This document shows, piece after piece, positions 8,601-18,646 of a stretch of 64,000 nucleotides of DNA (positions are counted from its first letter, which is position 1; each line of letters starts with the position of its first letter). This stretch comes from REEB95 sp035632055. Its GTDB lineage: Bacteria > Pseudomonadota > Alphaproteobacteria > ATCC43930 > CGMCC-115725. The translations under genes were made by a program, and so were the position numbers. The notes below the pieces were generated by a model. It was not told where the DNA came from and did no database searches. It saw only the letters and a list, made by a program, of their open reading frames with translations. The stretch covers positions 1 to 64,000 of the forward strand of contig DASQHO010000103.1 in NCBI GenBank assembly GCA_035632055.1, given 5' to 3'.

Positions 8601-8805
8601 CCTTATCCTGCACGATATGGTGGCGATGCGACGCAAACGATTCGAGGGCGGCGTGCGCATTGCGCGCGTCGACGAAATGCGCAATGCCTACGCTCGCCGC
8701 TGCGGTCAGAGCAAGCCCCAACGCCGCTACGATCAACACACGTATATACGGCGGCCCCCGCTCAGAGTTTCGTCGCTGCGGCGGTTGGGCGCGATCTTCG
8801 ACCAT
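5671..8805 (-). CDS. CHASE-PAS-PAS-GGDEF-EAL bifunctional c-di-GMP protein
   Basis: A 1044-residue inner-membrane signalling protein. In order: a membrane helix (about 23-46), a periplasmic CHASE-type sensor (about 50-300), a second helix (about 315-338), two PAS domains (about 350-465 and 480-605), a GGDEF domain (about 615-775) and an EAL domain (about 790-1035). The cyclase motif is intact (RLGGDEF, near residue 682) and preceded by an RxxD inhibitory site (READ). The EAL motif (VEALLRWRHP), LEITEN and DDFGTGYSS are also intact, so both synthesis and breakdown of c-di-GMP look possible. The CHASE ligand is unknown. A small membrane protein gene is coupled downstream. Confidence 0.93.
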   Translation of the reverse strand: MVEDRAQPPQRRNSERGPPYIRVLIVAALGLALTAAASVGIAHFVDARNAHAALESFASHRHHIVQDKVNDFGQAIGSTIAFFEAQDEDVSPTEFARFADHLASIYGQKLEIAWAPRSAPQPHGTKAASAGSATDQFIIQYVAGVLDPSQSVGSDIAANSAQRALLEQAGTEGRILASPLETTTGTSASDVTAFAPVYELDMPHTTVEAREHNLTGFVRATVDLSAIIDSALAGDDSAIRADFGFFRADAAASGLPFTIISSPARASAIAAQRRADFEARPHWTGELSLADAHWTMIVAPTPHGPLVTPFNMSTDAAVAGLFLTAGLAGYLWLAGAHAARLRRMVVELRASETNFRTLFNAAGDGFVVSDLKTGAVTNANPAAERITGLPRAELVGSPYFEQHHLEAPETDGPLVDPLSAADSSFHEARLRHADGTSVPVEIGTRTFEVEGRTYLLSALHDITERKMAEQKLTFSNVLLNATAESSPDAILVVGRDSKIIWANRHFAEMWNLPQALIEAGDDGPVLQHVASLVKDLDRFLAIVRDIYEHPDRIGHDEIEVKDGRIIDRHTAPLNDDDHRYLGRVWFFRDITARRQSQMAIEKLAHLDTLTGLANRTTFVEQVDRALAAKRRSSGRLAVLYFDLDHFKDVNDSLGHPVGDALLRAVAARLKSALREADLPARLGGDEFAILQTDIADVTSVGILAQRLLGVLAKPFTVEGHDIRITASIGIALDEDAGTSAELLSNADLALYRAKDSGRNTFCVHNDEMNRIVSERMAMADELRIGLAEGQMAVYYQPQVNMRDGAIVGVEALLRWRHPQRGMIAPSSFIDIAERTGLIAPIGRWVMTTACRQMRAWIDAGIAPPVMAVNVSPVAFKIPNLEQELAGFADEAGLAPERLELEITENILMGVSERQDDVLAHLKQRGIRISIDDFGTGYSSFAYMKRFHPDRVKIAQEFIRGMIDDESDRAVVRAIIEMAHELRINVVAEGVETMPEARFLLGFGCNDVQGFLYSQAVPVDEITEFLRTHHRFPAVEGPARVTVVA

Positions 8806-8856
8806 GACTAACCCCGGCGTCCTTCACACGCCACGCCGAACCATGTGAACGAACCG

Positions 8857-9018
8857 TCAGAGGTTGGTCGCGACCGTATTGAACACGGACTTCAGATTGG
8901 TGCCGACCGTGGTCACCGCGGTCACGATCACGACCGAGATCAACGCGGCGATCAGGCCGTATTCGATGGCGGTTGCGCCGCTGTTATCGCGGCAAAGACG
9001 AATGATCAAATTGCGCAT
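8857..9018 (-). CDS. Flp-family type IVb pilin
   Basis: A 53-residue Flp/Fap pilin. The charged leader MRNLIIRLCRDNSG is followed by the class signature ATAIEYGLIAALISVVIV, where the Glu-Tyr pair marks the prepilin cleavage and assembly region. A GGAGG ribosome site lies 5 bases before the ATG at 9018, which decides this start over longer options. Such pilins polymerise into Tad adhesion pili. No tad/cpa assembly genes are in the window, so this is an orphan pilin here. Its position beside a c-di-GMP protein fits surface attachment, but that is inference. Confidence 0.9.
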   Translation of the reverse strand: MRNLIIRLCRDNSGATAIEYGLIAALISVVIVTAVTTVGTNLKSVFNTVATNL

Positions 9019-9178
9019 GGTACCCTCCATTGGGTGGCGCGTTACACGCACGACCCTTGACCGGTATGGCTAATCACTCATTAAAAGTCTGGTCGGGATT
9101 TGTACCTACGCCCCCGTTCTGGCGCGGATTCGACGGGTTAGTATTTGTACGTATATCCGCGAAATGGCCTGTGGCGAT

Positions 9179-9382
9179 TCATGCGATGATGTCGGGCAGC
9201 AGCTTGCTTTCGAGGCGGGCCAGCAGATCCTTGAGCGCGAGCTTGCGCCGCTTCAGGCGCTGCATTTCGATCGGGTTGAAGGGCACGCCTTCCTCGAGCC
9301 GGCGGATATCCTCGTCGAGCGTACGGTGCTCGGCCTTAAGCTGCGTGATCTTGGCCTTGATCGCTTCGATCTCGAGGTCCAT
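9179..9382 (-). CDS. YdcH/DUF465 small coiled-coil protein
   Basis: A 67-residue charged helical protein. The start is set at the ATG at 9382 because DUF465 proteins begin close to this point (MDLEIEAIKAKITQLKAEH). An ATG at 9415 is also in frame, but a TATACT hexamer sits right beside it and may be a -10 box, which would place the transcript start too late to use it. The C-terminal LKRRKLALKDLLARLES matches the family signature. Function is unknown; the family is small and dimeric. A second DUF465 gene lies at 10793-10963. Confidence 0.8.
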   Translation of the reverse strand: MDLEIEAIKAKITQLKAEHRTLDEDIRRLEEGVPFNPIEMQRLKRRKLALKDLLARLESKLLPDIIA

Positions 9383-9528
9383 CGGGGGTCGGAAACCCTG
9401 CCGCGCAAGAATCATTTAGTATAGCAAAAATCTCCGCCAGGGTTGAGCCGGACGGAAGTCTGCAACCGGCCCTCGATGGCCCCGATTCGACCCGCCGATC
9501 CGCCAGATTTCACGTAGGAGAGCATGCG

Positions 9529-10635
9529 ATGCCGGCTACACCTGCCAACGCGACACAAGGACGTACCATCGGCCTGTTGACCAGCGGCGGCGACTGCGCG
9601 GGCCTCAATGCCGTCATCCGTGCTGTCGTCGCGCGCGCCCAGGGCTATGGCTGGACCGTGCGCGGCATTCATCAGGGCACACTCGGCCTGATGCGGCGGC
9701 CGGTCGAGTTCACCACCCTCGACCGCGACCGCGCCGGTACCGATATTTTGCGTCTCGGCGGCACCATTCTCGGCACCACCAATACCGGCAACCCCTTCGC
9801 CTTTCCGATGGCCGACGGCCGCACAGTCGACCGCTCGGCCGAAGTGATCGAGGGCGTGCGGCTGATCGGAGTCGATGCGGTCATCGGCATCGGCGGCGAC
9901 GGCAGCTTCGCTATTTTGCGCCGCCTGGCGCAGCAGGGCGGCATTCCGCTGGTCGGCATTCCCAAGACCATCGACAACGACGTCGGCGCGACCGAACGCT
10001 CGGTCGGCTACGACACGGCGGTGATGGTGGCAACCGAGGCGCTCGATCGGCTGACGCCGACGGCGGCGAGTCATGCGCGCGTCATGGTGCTTGAGGTGAT
10101 GGGGCGCGACGCCGGTCACATCGCGCTTGCGGCCGGCATCGCCGGCGGCGCCGACGTCATTCTGATTCCGGAAATCCGCTATCGCATCGAAAGCGTGGCT
10201 GCGCATATCGAGGCGCTGCGGCGCAGCGGCCGCAATTTCGCGCTGGTGGTGGTGGCCGAGGCGGTTCCCGATCACACCGGCGAACGCGTGCGGCGGCAGC
10301 ACGCAAGCGGCGCATTCAGCTATGGCGGCATTGGCGAGATCGTCGCCCACGCCATTGCCAGCCGCACCGGTGCCGAAACCCGCGTCACTGTTCTCGGCCA
10401 CGTGCAGCGCGGCAGTCCGCCGACTTGGAACGACCGGCTGACCGCCCAGGTCTTCGGCGTGCACGCCGTCGATCTGATCGCCGCCGGCCGCTACGACCGC
10501 ATGGTGGCTTGGCAGAATCGGGGCGTTGTCGACGTGCCGCTGGCCGAAGTCATCGATCGGCCACAGACCGTCGAGCCCGATAGCCCGCTCGTCGTCACCG
10601 CCCGCGGCCTCGGTATCTGCCTCGGCGACGGCTGA
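9529..10635 (+). CDS. 6-phosphofructokinase, mixed-substrate group III type
   Basis: A 368-residue phosphofructokinase that phosphorylates fructose 6-phosphate in glycolysis. The nucleotide loop LLTSGGDCAGLNAVIR, the IGIGGDGSF motif and the catalytic PKTIDND are all seen. In this family a Gly after GGD (GGDGS) goes with ATP use, whereas an Asp there marks pyrophosphate use. The Lys in PKTIDND is found in the pyrophosphate and group III enzymes. The Gly/Lys pair therefore suggests an ATP-dependent group III enzyme, a prediction from two residues. The gene stands alone between two DUF465 genes. Confidence 0.93.
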   Translation: MPATPANATQGRTIGLLTSGGDCAGLNAVIRAVVARAQGYGWTVRGIHQGTLGLMRRPVEFTTLDRDRAGTDILRLGGTILGTTNTGNPFAFPMADGRTVDRSAEVIEGVRLIGVDAVIGIGGDGSFAILRRLAQQGGIPLVGIPKTIDNDVGATERSVGYDTAVMVATEALDRLTPTAASHARVMVLEVMGRDAGHIALAAGIAGGADVILIPEIRYRIESVAAHIEALRRSGRNFALVVVAEAVPDHTGERVRRQHASGAFSYGGIGEIVAHAIASRTGAETRVTVLGHVQRGSPPTWNDRLTAQVFGVHAVDLIAAGRYDRMVAWQNRGVVDVPLAEVIDRPQTVEPDSPLVVTARGLGICLGDG

Positions 10636-10792
10636 ACTCCGACTCGCGCTAAAATGCGTCTAAAACGCTTGCGGCAGAGACGAATCCGCTGCGACAGAAT
10701 GTTGCGTCAAATGTCACTTGGAGCGTCCGGCCGCACGGCGCTACTCTTGTCAAACTCTTTGATGTCATTTCCGCCCAGCTTCTGGAGGAGCC

Positions 10793-10963
10793 ATGACGTT
10801 GGAAGATCGTATCGAGGAGCTTCGCAGCCGTCACCGCAACCTTGAAGATCAGATCGACCGCGAACGCCACCGACCGCTCCCCAACATCGAATCCCTCTCC
10901 ACTCTGAAGCGCCAGAAACTCCGAATAAAAGACGAACTCACCAACTTGGAGCACGCTCGCTAG
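10793..10963 (+). CDS. Second YdcH/DUF465 small protein (56 residues)
   Basis: A 56-residue reading frame, ATG at 10793 and TAG at 10961, preceded by a strong GGAGGAG ribosome site two bases away. The protein MTLEDRIEELRSRHRNLEDQ, ending LKRQKLRIKDELTNLE, has the classic DUF465 layout of two short charged helices joined by a Pro-containing turn. It is easily missed because of its size. It is more typical of the family than the 67-residue paralogue on the other side of pfk. Function is unknown. Confidence 0.9.
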   Translation: MTLEDRIEELRSRHRNLEDQIDRERHRPLPNIESLSTLKRQKLRIKDELTNLEHAR

Positions 10964-10990
10964 CCACGGGCGGCGGGTGACTGCTTCGGC

Positions 10991-11710
10991 CTAGCGCACC
11001 GGCGCGAGCAATACGGTCGCGTCGACGCTGACGCTGACCGTCGCATCGCCGGCCTCGGCAACCGGCGGCGGCGCACTACCGGACGCAGCGACGCGCGCGG
11101 CCATGAAGTGCACCGGTACCGGCGGCACCGACGCGTTGCCGACGCGCAACTCGGCATAGCGCTCGACATGCGTGCCGAGTGCCGCCGCGATGCGATCGGC
11201 GCGGGCGCGGATGTCCTTCAGCGCAGAATCGGTCAACTCGTCCTGTGCGGCCTTGGCCGCGGCGGGCGACAGCTCGGCTGCCAGGTTCGACATCGCCAGC
11301 CCGTCGCCCTGCAGGACCCCGACCAGGTTCAGCAGCGCCGGGAAATCGCTCGACGTCAGGTGCAATGACTGGCTGCCGTGCCAGCGTGTCGTGTTCCCCT
11401 TGGCGTCGCGTTCCGGATAGACCGAGTAACCCGTGGTTTCGACAGTGACGCCGGCCACGCTCTTGGCATGGGCGAGCGCCGCGGCCATGCGGCGGTTGAC
11501 GTCCGCCTGCACGCGCGCCGCATTGGCGTCCGCCGCCTCGACGCGCAACTCGGCCTGGAGCCGGTCACGCGGCAGCGTCTTGTCGGCATGCGTCGACAGG
11601 GTCAACGTCGTTCCGTTCGATGGAGGGGCGGCTTGCGGCGCCGGCTGCGCCCAAACCGGCGCGGCGACGGCGAACACGAAAGCGGCGGCAAGCGAAACAA
11701 AGCGCGTCAT
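10991..11710 (-). CDS. Periplasmic SIMPL-domain (DUF541) protein
   Basis: A 239-residue exported protein. Residues 1-21 form a signal peptide ending in VWAQP. The rest matches the SIMPL/DUF541 domain: repeated beta-alpha units, VETTGYSVYPERD and a late DIRARADRIAAALG helix. Family members are envelope proteins of poorly known function, some linked to oxidative stress. The ATG overlaps the stop of the upstream acyl-CoA ligase by 4 bases, so the two are co-translated, although the link between them is not obvious. Confidence 0.85.
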   Translation of the reverse strand: MTRFVSLAAAFVFAVAAPVWAQPAPQAAPPSNGTTLTLSTHADKTLPRDRLQAELRVEAADANAARVQADVNRRMAAALAHAKSVAGVTVETTGYSVYPERDAKGNTTRWHGSQSLHLTSSDFPALLNLVGVLQGDGLAMSNLAAELSPAAAKAAQDELTDSALKDIRARADRIAAALGTHVERYAELRVGNASVPPVPVHFMAARVAASGSAPPPVAEAGDATVSVSVDATVLLAPVR

Positions 11711-13332
11711 TTGAGTCCTCTGGCTTGTTCACGCAGGACGTATTTCTGGATCTTGCCCGTCGACGTCTTGGGTAACGGACCGAAGACGACGGTCTTGGGC
11801 ACCTTGTAGCCGGCCATGCTGGCACGGCAGAAGGCGATGATGTCGTCAGCGCTCGCCCGGGCTTCGGCCTTGAGCGTGACGAAGGCGCACGGCGTCTCGC
11901 CCCATTTCTCGTCCGGCCGCGCCACCACCGCCGCCTCCATCACCGCCGGATGGCGATAGAGCACGCTTTCGACTTCGATGGTCGAGATGTTCTCGCCGCC
12001 CGAGATGATGATGTCCTTCGAGCGATCCTTGATCTCGATATAGCCGTCGGGATGGGCGACGCCGAGATCGCCGGTGTGAAACCAGCCGCCGGCAAAGGCG
12101 TCTTCCGTCGCCTTCGGGTTCTTGAGATAGCCCTTCATCACGATGTTGCCGCGCATGAACACTTCGCCCATCGTCGCGCCGTCGCGCGGCCGCGGCGCCA
12201 GCGACAGCGGATCGGCCACCATCAGGCCTTCGAGAACCGGATAATTGACGCCCTGGCGCGCCTTGAGCCTGGCCCTTTCGTGTGCCGGCAGTGCGTCCCA
12301 TTCGTCGTGCCAGGCGCAGATCACTGACGGACCGTAAACCTCGGTCAGGCCATAGACGTGCGTGATCGCAAAGCCGAGCTTCTCCATGCCCTCGATGACC
12401 GCGGCCGGCGGCGCCGCGCCGGCGGTCATCATGGCGATGCGACGGCCGAGATCGCGCTTGAGCTGCGACGGCGCATTAAGGAGCAGGTTCATCACGATCG
12501 GCGCGCCGCACAGGTGTGTGACACCGTGCTCCGCGATCGCCGTGTAGATTGCACCGGCTTCGACCCGGCGCAGGCAGACATGCGTGCCCGAAAGCGCCGT
12601 TATCGTCCACGGAAAGCACCAGCCGTTGCAATGGAACATTGGCAGCGTCCAGAGATAGACCGGATGCGTCGGCATGTTCCAAACCATCGCATTGCCGAGC
12701 GCGTTCAGATACGCGCCGCGATGGTGATAAACGACGCCTTTGGGATTGCCGGTGGTACCCGACGTATAGTTGAGCGCAATCGCATCCCATTCGTCGTCCG
12801 GCTCCTGCCAGGCAAAGGCCGGATCGCCGGAGGCGATGAACGTCTCGTAATCAATCTCGCCGAGCAACTTGCCCGGCGGCGCCAGCGCGTCGTCGATGTC
12901 GATCACCAGCGGACGCTTTTTCACCGCCGCCAGCGCCTTCTCGATCACCGGCGCGAATTCGCGGTCGGTGATCAGCGCCTTGGCTTCGCCGTGCGCGAGA
13001 ATGAAGGCAATGGTCGCGGCATCGAGCCGGATATTGAGCGCGTTGAGCACCGCGCCCGTCATCGCGACGCCGAAATGCGCCTCGAAGGCTTCTGGCGTGT
13101 TAGCCGCCATCACCGCGACGGTGTCGCCCTTGCCGATGCCGCGCCGCTGGAGCGCACTCGCTAGGCGGCGGCAGCGTTCGTCGCTCTGCTTCCAGGAATA
13201 CCGCCGCGTGCCGTGCACCACGGCCAGCCGCTCGGGATAGATCGCCGCCGCGCGCGCGATGAAACCAAGCGGCGATAACGGCACATAATTGGCCGGATTG
13301 CGGTCGAGACCGGTGTCGTAGGCGCTTCCCAT
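11707..13332 (-). CDS. Acyl-CoA synthetase (AMP-forming, fatty-acid type)
   Basis: A 541-residue AMP-forming ligase of the ANL superfamily. The P-loop-like motif YTSGTTGNPKGVVYHHRG, the YGLTEVYGP motif, the KDIIISGGENIS hinge motif and the C-terminal catalytic Lys motif PKTSTGKIQKYVL are intact. Such enzymes activate a carboxylic acid with ATP and transfer it to CoA. Medium or long-chain fatty acids are the usual substrates of close relatives, but the chain length cannot be read from sequence. It is divergent from the propionyl-CoA synthetase gene and overlaps the SIMPL gene downstream. Confidence 0.92.
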   Translation of the reverse strand: MGSAYDTGLDRNPANYVPLSPLGFIARAAAIYPERLAVVHGTRRYSWKQSDERCRRLASALQRRGIGKGDTVAVMAANTPEAFEAHFGVAMTGAVLNALNIRLDAATIAFILAHGEAKALITDREFAPVIEKALAAVKKRPLVIDIDDALAPPGKLLGEIDYETFIASGDPAFAWQEPDDEWDAIALNYTSGTTGNPKGVVYHHRGAYLNALGNAMVWNMPTHPVYLWTLPMFHCNGWCFPWTITALSGTHVCLRRVEAGAIYTAIAEHGVTHLCGAPIVMNLLLNAPSQLKRDLGRRIAMMTAGAAPPAAVIEGMEKLGFAITHVYGLTEVYGPSVICAWHDEWDALPAHERARLKARQGVNYPVLEGLMVADPLSLAPRPRDGATMGEVFMRGNIVMKGYLKNPKATEDAFAGGWFHTGDLGVAHPDGYIEIKDRSKDIIISGGENISTIEVESVLYRHPAVMEAAVVARPDEKWGETPCAFVTLKAEARASADDIIAFCRASMAGYKVPKTVVFGPLPKTSTGKIQKYVLREQARGLK

Positions 13333-13399
13333 GGCATCGCGTCCTGTGGCTTCACAAAGCGCTGCCTTTGCCGCACAGTTGTAAGGGGAGAAAACGCCT

Positions 13400-15304
<1,905 letters not shown>

Positions 15305-15319
15305 GCCGCCGCAAACAAA

Positions 15320-15922
15320 TTAAGCCGCGGGCTCTTCCGACGCGGCGGCAATGTCCTCGGCGCCGGGCGGCTGCACCAGCGGCTTGCCTTCTTCCGGTTT
15401 CTTGCCGCGATTGGCGCGCGCCACCGCCTTCTCCAGATCTTCCATGGTGCAGAGGCCCAGCGCCACAGGATGGCGCGGCTTGATGTTGGGCGTGTTCCAG
15501 TGAGTGCGATCGCGCACGGCGTGGATGGTCGGCTTGGTGGTGCCAACCAGCTTCGAGATCTGGCCGTCGCTGAGCTCGGGATGGCTCTTGAGCAGCCATG
15601 CGATGGCGTCGGGCTTGTCCTGGCGTTTGGCGATCGGCGTGTAGCGCGGGCCCTTGTGCTTCACCACCTGCTCGGGCAACGCCTCTTTGGCGAGCTTGAG
15701 CCGGGCGCTGGGGTCTTTGATGCAGCGCTCGAGCTCTTCCTTGGTGAGCTGGCCGTTGGCGACCGGATCGAGGCCGTGCATCTGGGTCGAGACTTCGCCG
15801 TCGGCGATCGCCTGGACCTCGAGCGCGTGCAAGCCGGTGAACTCGCCGATCTGGTCGAAGGTCAGCGGAGTGTTCTCGACCAGCCAGACGGCGGTCGCCC
15901 GGGGCATCAGCGGCAGCGACAT
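15320..15922 (-). CDS. trcR: DUF1013 family cell-cycle regulator (TrcR type)
   Basis: A 200-residue protein of the alphaproteobacterial DUF1013 family, annotated as the cell cycle regulator TrcR in some databases. It begins MSLPLMPRATAVWLVENTPL and has two helix-turn-helix-like segments (TFDQIGEFTGLHALEVQAI and LSDGQISKLVGTTKPTIHAV). The C-terminus is Pro/Ala/Glu-rich. A perfect GAGGAG ribosome site 6 bases before the ATG at 15922 fixes the start. DNA binding is predicted from the helix-turn-helix-like parts; targets cannot be deduced here. Confidence 0.88.
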   Translation of the reverse strand: MSLPLMPRATAVWLVENTPLTFDQIGEFTGLHALEVQAIADGEVSTQMHGLDPVANGQLTKEELERCIKDPSARLKLAKEALPEQVVKHKGPRYTPIAKRQDKPDAIAWLLKSHPELSDGQISKLVGTTKPTIHAVRDRTHWNTPNIKPRHPVALGLCTMEDLEKAVARANRGKKPEEGKPLVQPPGAEDIAAASEEPAA

Positions 15923-16045
15923 ATGTTTCTCCTCATGGCAAAGGCCAAGCTCGCGCCTAAAAAGCGCTTTCCAGGCCACCTGCCCATGTGTTGGATGCGG
16001 CTTATATAGTCGCTCGGCCGGGACAAGAAAAGCGGAAATCGGGCC

Positions 16046-17047
16046 TCAGATCGTCAGCACAATCTTGCCGATATGGGCCGAGCTTTCCATCAGCGCGTGC
16101 GCGGCGGCCGCCTCCTTGAGCGGAAAGGTCTTGTAGATCACCGGCTTGACCTTGCCGGCGTCGAGCAGCGGCCAGACTTCGCGCTTGAGCGCCTGGGCGA
16201 TGGCGCCTTTCTGATCAACCGGCCGGGCGCGCAGGGTCGAGCCGGTGAGCGTCAGGCGCTTCATCATCACCACGCCGAAATTGACCTCGGCGAGATTGCC
16301 GCCCAAGAGCGCAATCGTGACGCAGCGGCCATCGACCGCCAGCGCGCTGATATTGCGCGGCACATAGGGGCCGCAAACCATGTCGAGGATCAGATCGACG
16401 CCGCGATTGGCGGTCGCGTCCTTGACCACCTTCACGAAATCCTCGCGCTTGTAATCGATGGCGCGCGTCGCGCCGAGCTTCTCGCAGGCCTTGCACTTCT
16501 CGTCGCTGCCGGCGGTGGCGAAAATGTTCTTGGCGCCGAATTCGCGCGCAAGTTGGATCGCAGTGGTACCGATGCCCGAGGTGCCGCCGTGGATCAGCAC
16601 GCTCTCGCCGCGCTTGAGCCGGCCGCGCTCGAACAGATTGGTCCAAACTGTAAAGAAAGTTTCGGGCAAAGCCGCCGCCTCGACCATCGAAAAACCTTTG
16701 GGCACCGGCAGGCATTGCACTTCGGGCGCCGTGCAATATTCGGCATAGCCGTGGCCGGTGACAAGCGCGCACACTTTGTCGCCGAGCTTGAGCGTATGCA
16801 CCCCGAGGCCGAGCGCGATGACACTGCCGGCGATCTCGAGACCGGGAATGTCCGACGCGCCCGGCGGCGGCGGATAGTTGCCCTGGCGCTGCGCCACATC
16901 GGGCCGGTTGACGCCCGCGCCTTCGACCTTGATCAGCACTTCGCCCGCGCCGGGTTTCGGCATCGGCCGCTTCGCGAGGTGCAAGACGTCGGGCGCACCC
17001 GGCTCGCGGATTTCGATGACGGCGGTTTCGGAGGGAAGAGCGGACAT
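16046..17047 (-). CDS. NAD(P)H quinone oxidoreductase, PIG3-like
   Basis: A 333-residue medium-chain reductase without the structural zinc site, closest in layout to the PIG3 group. The N-terminal catalytic domain has GVNRPDVAQRQGNYPPPPG, typical of PIG3. The Rossmann domain carries the nucleotide loop HGGTSGIGTTAIQLA. It should reduce quinones or related carbonyls with NADPH. It is monocistronic and divergent from the DUF1192 gene. Confidence 0.92.
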   Translation of the reverse strand: MSALPSETAVIEIREPGAPDVLHLAKRPMPKPGAGEVLIKVEGAGVNRPDVAQRQGNYPPPPGASDIPGLEIAGSVIALGLGVHTLKLGDKVCALVTGHGYAEYCTAPEVQCLPVPKGFSMVEAAALPETFFTVWTNLFERGRLKRGESVLIHGGTSGIGTTAIQLAREFGAKNIFATAGSDEKCKACEKLGATRAIDYKREDFVKVVKDATANRGVDLILDMVCGPYVPRNISALAVDGRCVTIALLGGNLAEVNFGVVMMKRLTLTGSTLRARPVDQKGAIAQALKREVWPLLDAGKVKPVIYKTFPLKEAAAAHALMESSAHIGKIVLTI

Positions 17048-17139
17048 GCAAGCCTCGTTGGCGGTTTCTTGTGGCGGATTGCACCCTTAGCCCGATCAAG
17101 CCACACTGGCAACCGTCCCCGGCGCAAGGGAGGCCCGCG

Positions 17140-17322
17140 ATGGACGAAGAAGACCTGCTGCCTCAGCGGCAAAAGCCCAAGCCGCGCGACCTGACCGTGC
17201 TCGGCGTCGCGCAGCTCGAAGAATACGTCGCCGAGCTCGAAGGCGAGATCGCCCGCGCCCGCGCCGAGATCGCCGCCAAACGCAAGCAGCGTGGCGGCGC
17301 CGAAAGCCTGTTCAAGCGGTGA
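17140..17322 (+). CDS. DUF1192 small protein
   Basis: A 60-residue protein matching DUF1192: a short basic/acidic N-terminus (MDEEDLLPQRQKPKP), then LGVAQLEEYVAELEGEIARAR, predicted to form a single coiled-coil helix. A GGGAGG ribosome site 7 bases before the ATG at 17140 supports this start rather than the longer reading from 17071. Function is unknown. It lies 10 bases upstream of the sulfhydrylase gene, so they are likely co-transcribed. Confidence 0.87.
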   Translation: MDEEDLLPQRQKPKPRDLTVLGVAQLEEYVAELEGEIARARAEIAAKRKQRGGAESLFKR

Positions 17323-17332
17323 CCGGCAGCCA

Positions 17333-18646
17333 ATGACCGAGGCAAAGCTGCCGCGTTTCGCGACGCTGAGTCTGCACGCCGGGCAGAAGCCCGACCCGCT
17401 GACCGGCGCGCGCGCCGTGCCGATCTATCAGACGACCAGCTACGTCTTCGCGGACAGCGACCAGGCCGCCGCACTCTTCAACCTGGAAGAGCCGGGCTAC
17501 ATCTATTCGCGCATCAACAATCCGACCGTGGCGGTGCTGGAGGAGCGGCTGGCCGCGCTCGAAGGCGGCGTCGGTGCCGTGTGCACGGCGAGCGGCCAGG
17601 CGGCGCTGCACCTCGCCATCGCAACTCTCATGGGCGCGGGATCACACATCGTCGCCGCGTCGTCGCTTTATGGCGGTTCGATCAATCTGCTGAAACTCAC
17701 CCTGCCCCGCTTCGGCATCACCGCGAGCTTCGTCGATCCGCGCAATCCGCAGGCGTTCAAAGCGGCGATCAAGCCCGAGACCCGGCTGCTCTTCGCCGAG
17801 GTGTTGGGCAATCCTGGCCTCGAAGTCCTCGACATCGAAGCCGTCGCCGCGGTCGCACATGCTGCCGGCCTGCCGTTGCTGGTCGACGCGACTTTCGCGA
17901 CGCCCTATCTCATCCGGCCGTTCGCGCACGGCGCCGACCTGGTCGTGCATTCGGCGACCAAATGGCTCGGCGGCCACGGCCTTGCCATCGGCGGCGCGCT
18001 GATCGACAGCGGGAATTTCGACTGGTCGGCATCGGGCAAATTCTCGACACTGAGCGAGCCTTATGACGGCTATCACGGCATCGACTTCGCCGAAGAGTTT
18101 GGGCCGCAGGCCTTCGTCATGCGCGCGCGGATGGAAGGCTTGCGCGACTTCGGCGGCTGCATGAGTCCGGCCAATGCATTCTATATCCTCCAAGGCGTCG
18201 AGACGCTGCCGTTGCGCATGGCGCGGCACATGGAAAACACGCGCCAGGTGATCGCATTCCTGAAAGCGGCGCCGCAAGTGACGTGGGTGTGCCATCCCGA
18301 TCTGCCCGAGCATCCCGACCATGCGCTCGCGCAGCGGCTTTATCCCAAGGGTGCAGGCTCGATCGTCAGCTTCGGCATCAAGGGCGGACGTGACGCCGGC
18401 AAGCGGTTTGTCGACAGCCTGCAATTGATCTCGCACCTTGCCAACGTCGGCGATGCCAAGACGCTGGTCATCCATCCGGCGAGCACGACACATCAGCAGA
18501 TGAGCGCCACAGACCTCAAGGCCGCCGGCGTCGGCGAGGACATGATCCGTCTCTCGGTCGGGCTCGAGGATTTCGCCGATATCGCCGACGATCTCGGCCG
18601 TGCGCTGCGCGCTTCGGAGAAGGCCATGCCGAAGGCGGCGGAATAG
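17333..18646 (+). CDS. metY: O-acetylhomoserine sulfhydrylase family PLP enzyme
   Basis: A 437-residue Cys/Met-metabolism PLP enzyme. The opening FATLSLHAGQKPDPLTGARA and the phrase YIYSRINNPTVAVLEERLAA are typical of MetY. The PLP-binding Lys lies in HSATKWLGGHG (about residue 210). The length fits O-acetylhomoserine sulfhydrylase, slightly longer than cystathionine gamma-synthase. It would make homocysteine or methionine precursors from O-acetylhomoserine and sulfide. The ATG at 17333 follows the DUF1192 stop by 10 bases. Exact substrate is inferred. Confidence 0.9.
   Translation: MTEAKLPRFATLSLHAGQKPDPLTGARAVPIYQTTSYVFADSDQAAALFNLEEPGYIYSRINNPTVAVLEERLAALEGGVGAVCTASGQAALHLAIATLMGAGSHIVAASSLYGGSINLLKLTLPRFGITASFVDPRNPQAFKAAIKPETRLLFAEVLGNPGLEVLDIEAVAAVAHAAGLPLLVDATFATPYLIRPFAHGADLVVHSATKWLGGHGLAIGGALIDSGNFDWSASGKFSTLSEPYDGYHGIDFAEEFGPQAFVMRARMEGLRDFGGCMSPANAFYILQGVETLPLRMARHMENTRQVIAFLKAAPQVTWVCHPDLPEHPDHALAQRLYPKGAGSIVSFGIKGGRDAGKRFVDSLQLISHLANVGDAKTLVIHPASTTHQQMSATDLKAAGVGEDMIRLSVGLEDFADIADDLGRALRASEKAMPKAAE

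Noticed and set aside
9179..10963. The two DUF465 genes as a toxin-antitoxin pair
   Set aside because: They are paralogues on opposite strands separated by pfk, and neither resembles a toxin or DNA-binding antitoxin.
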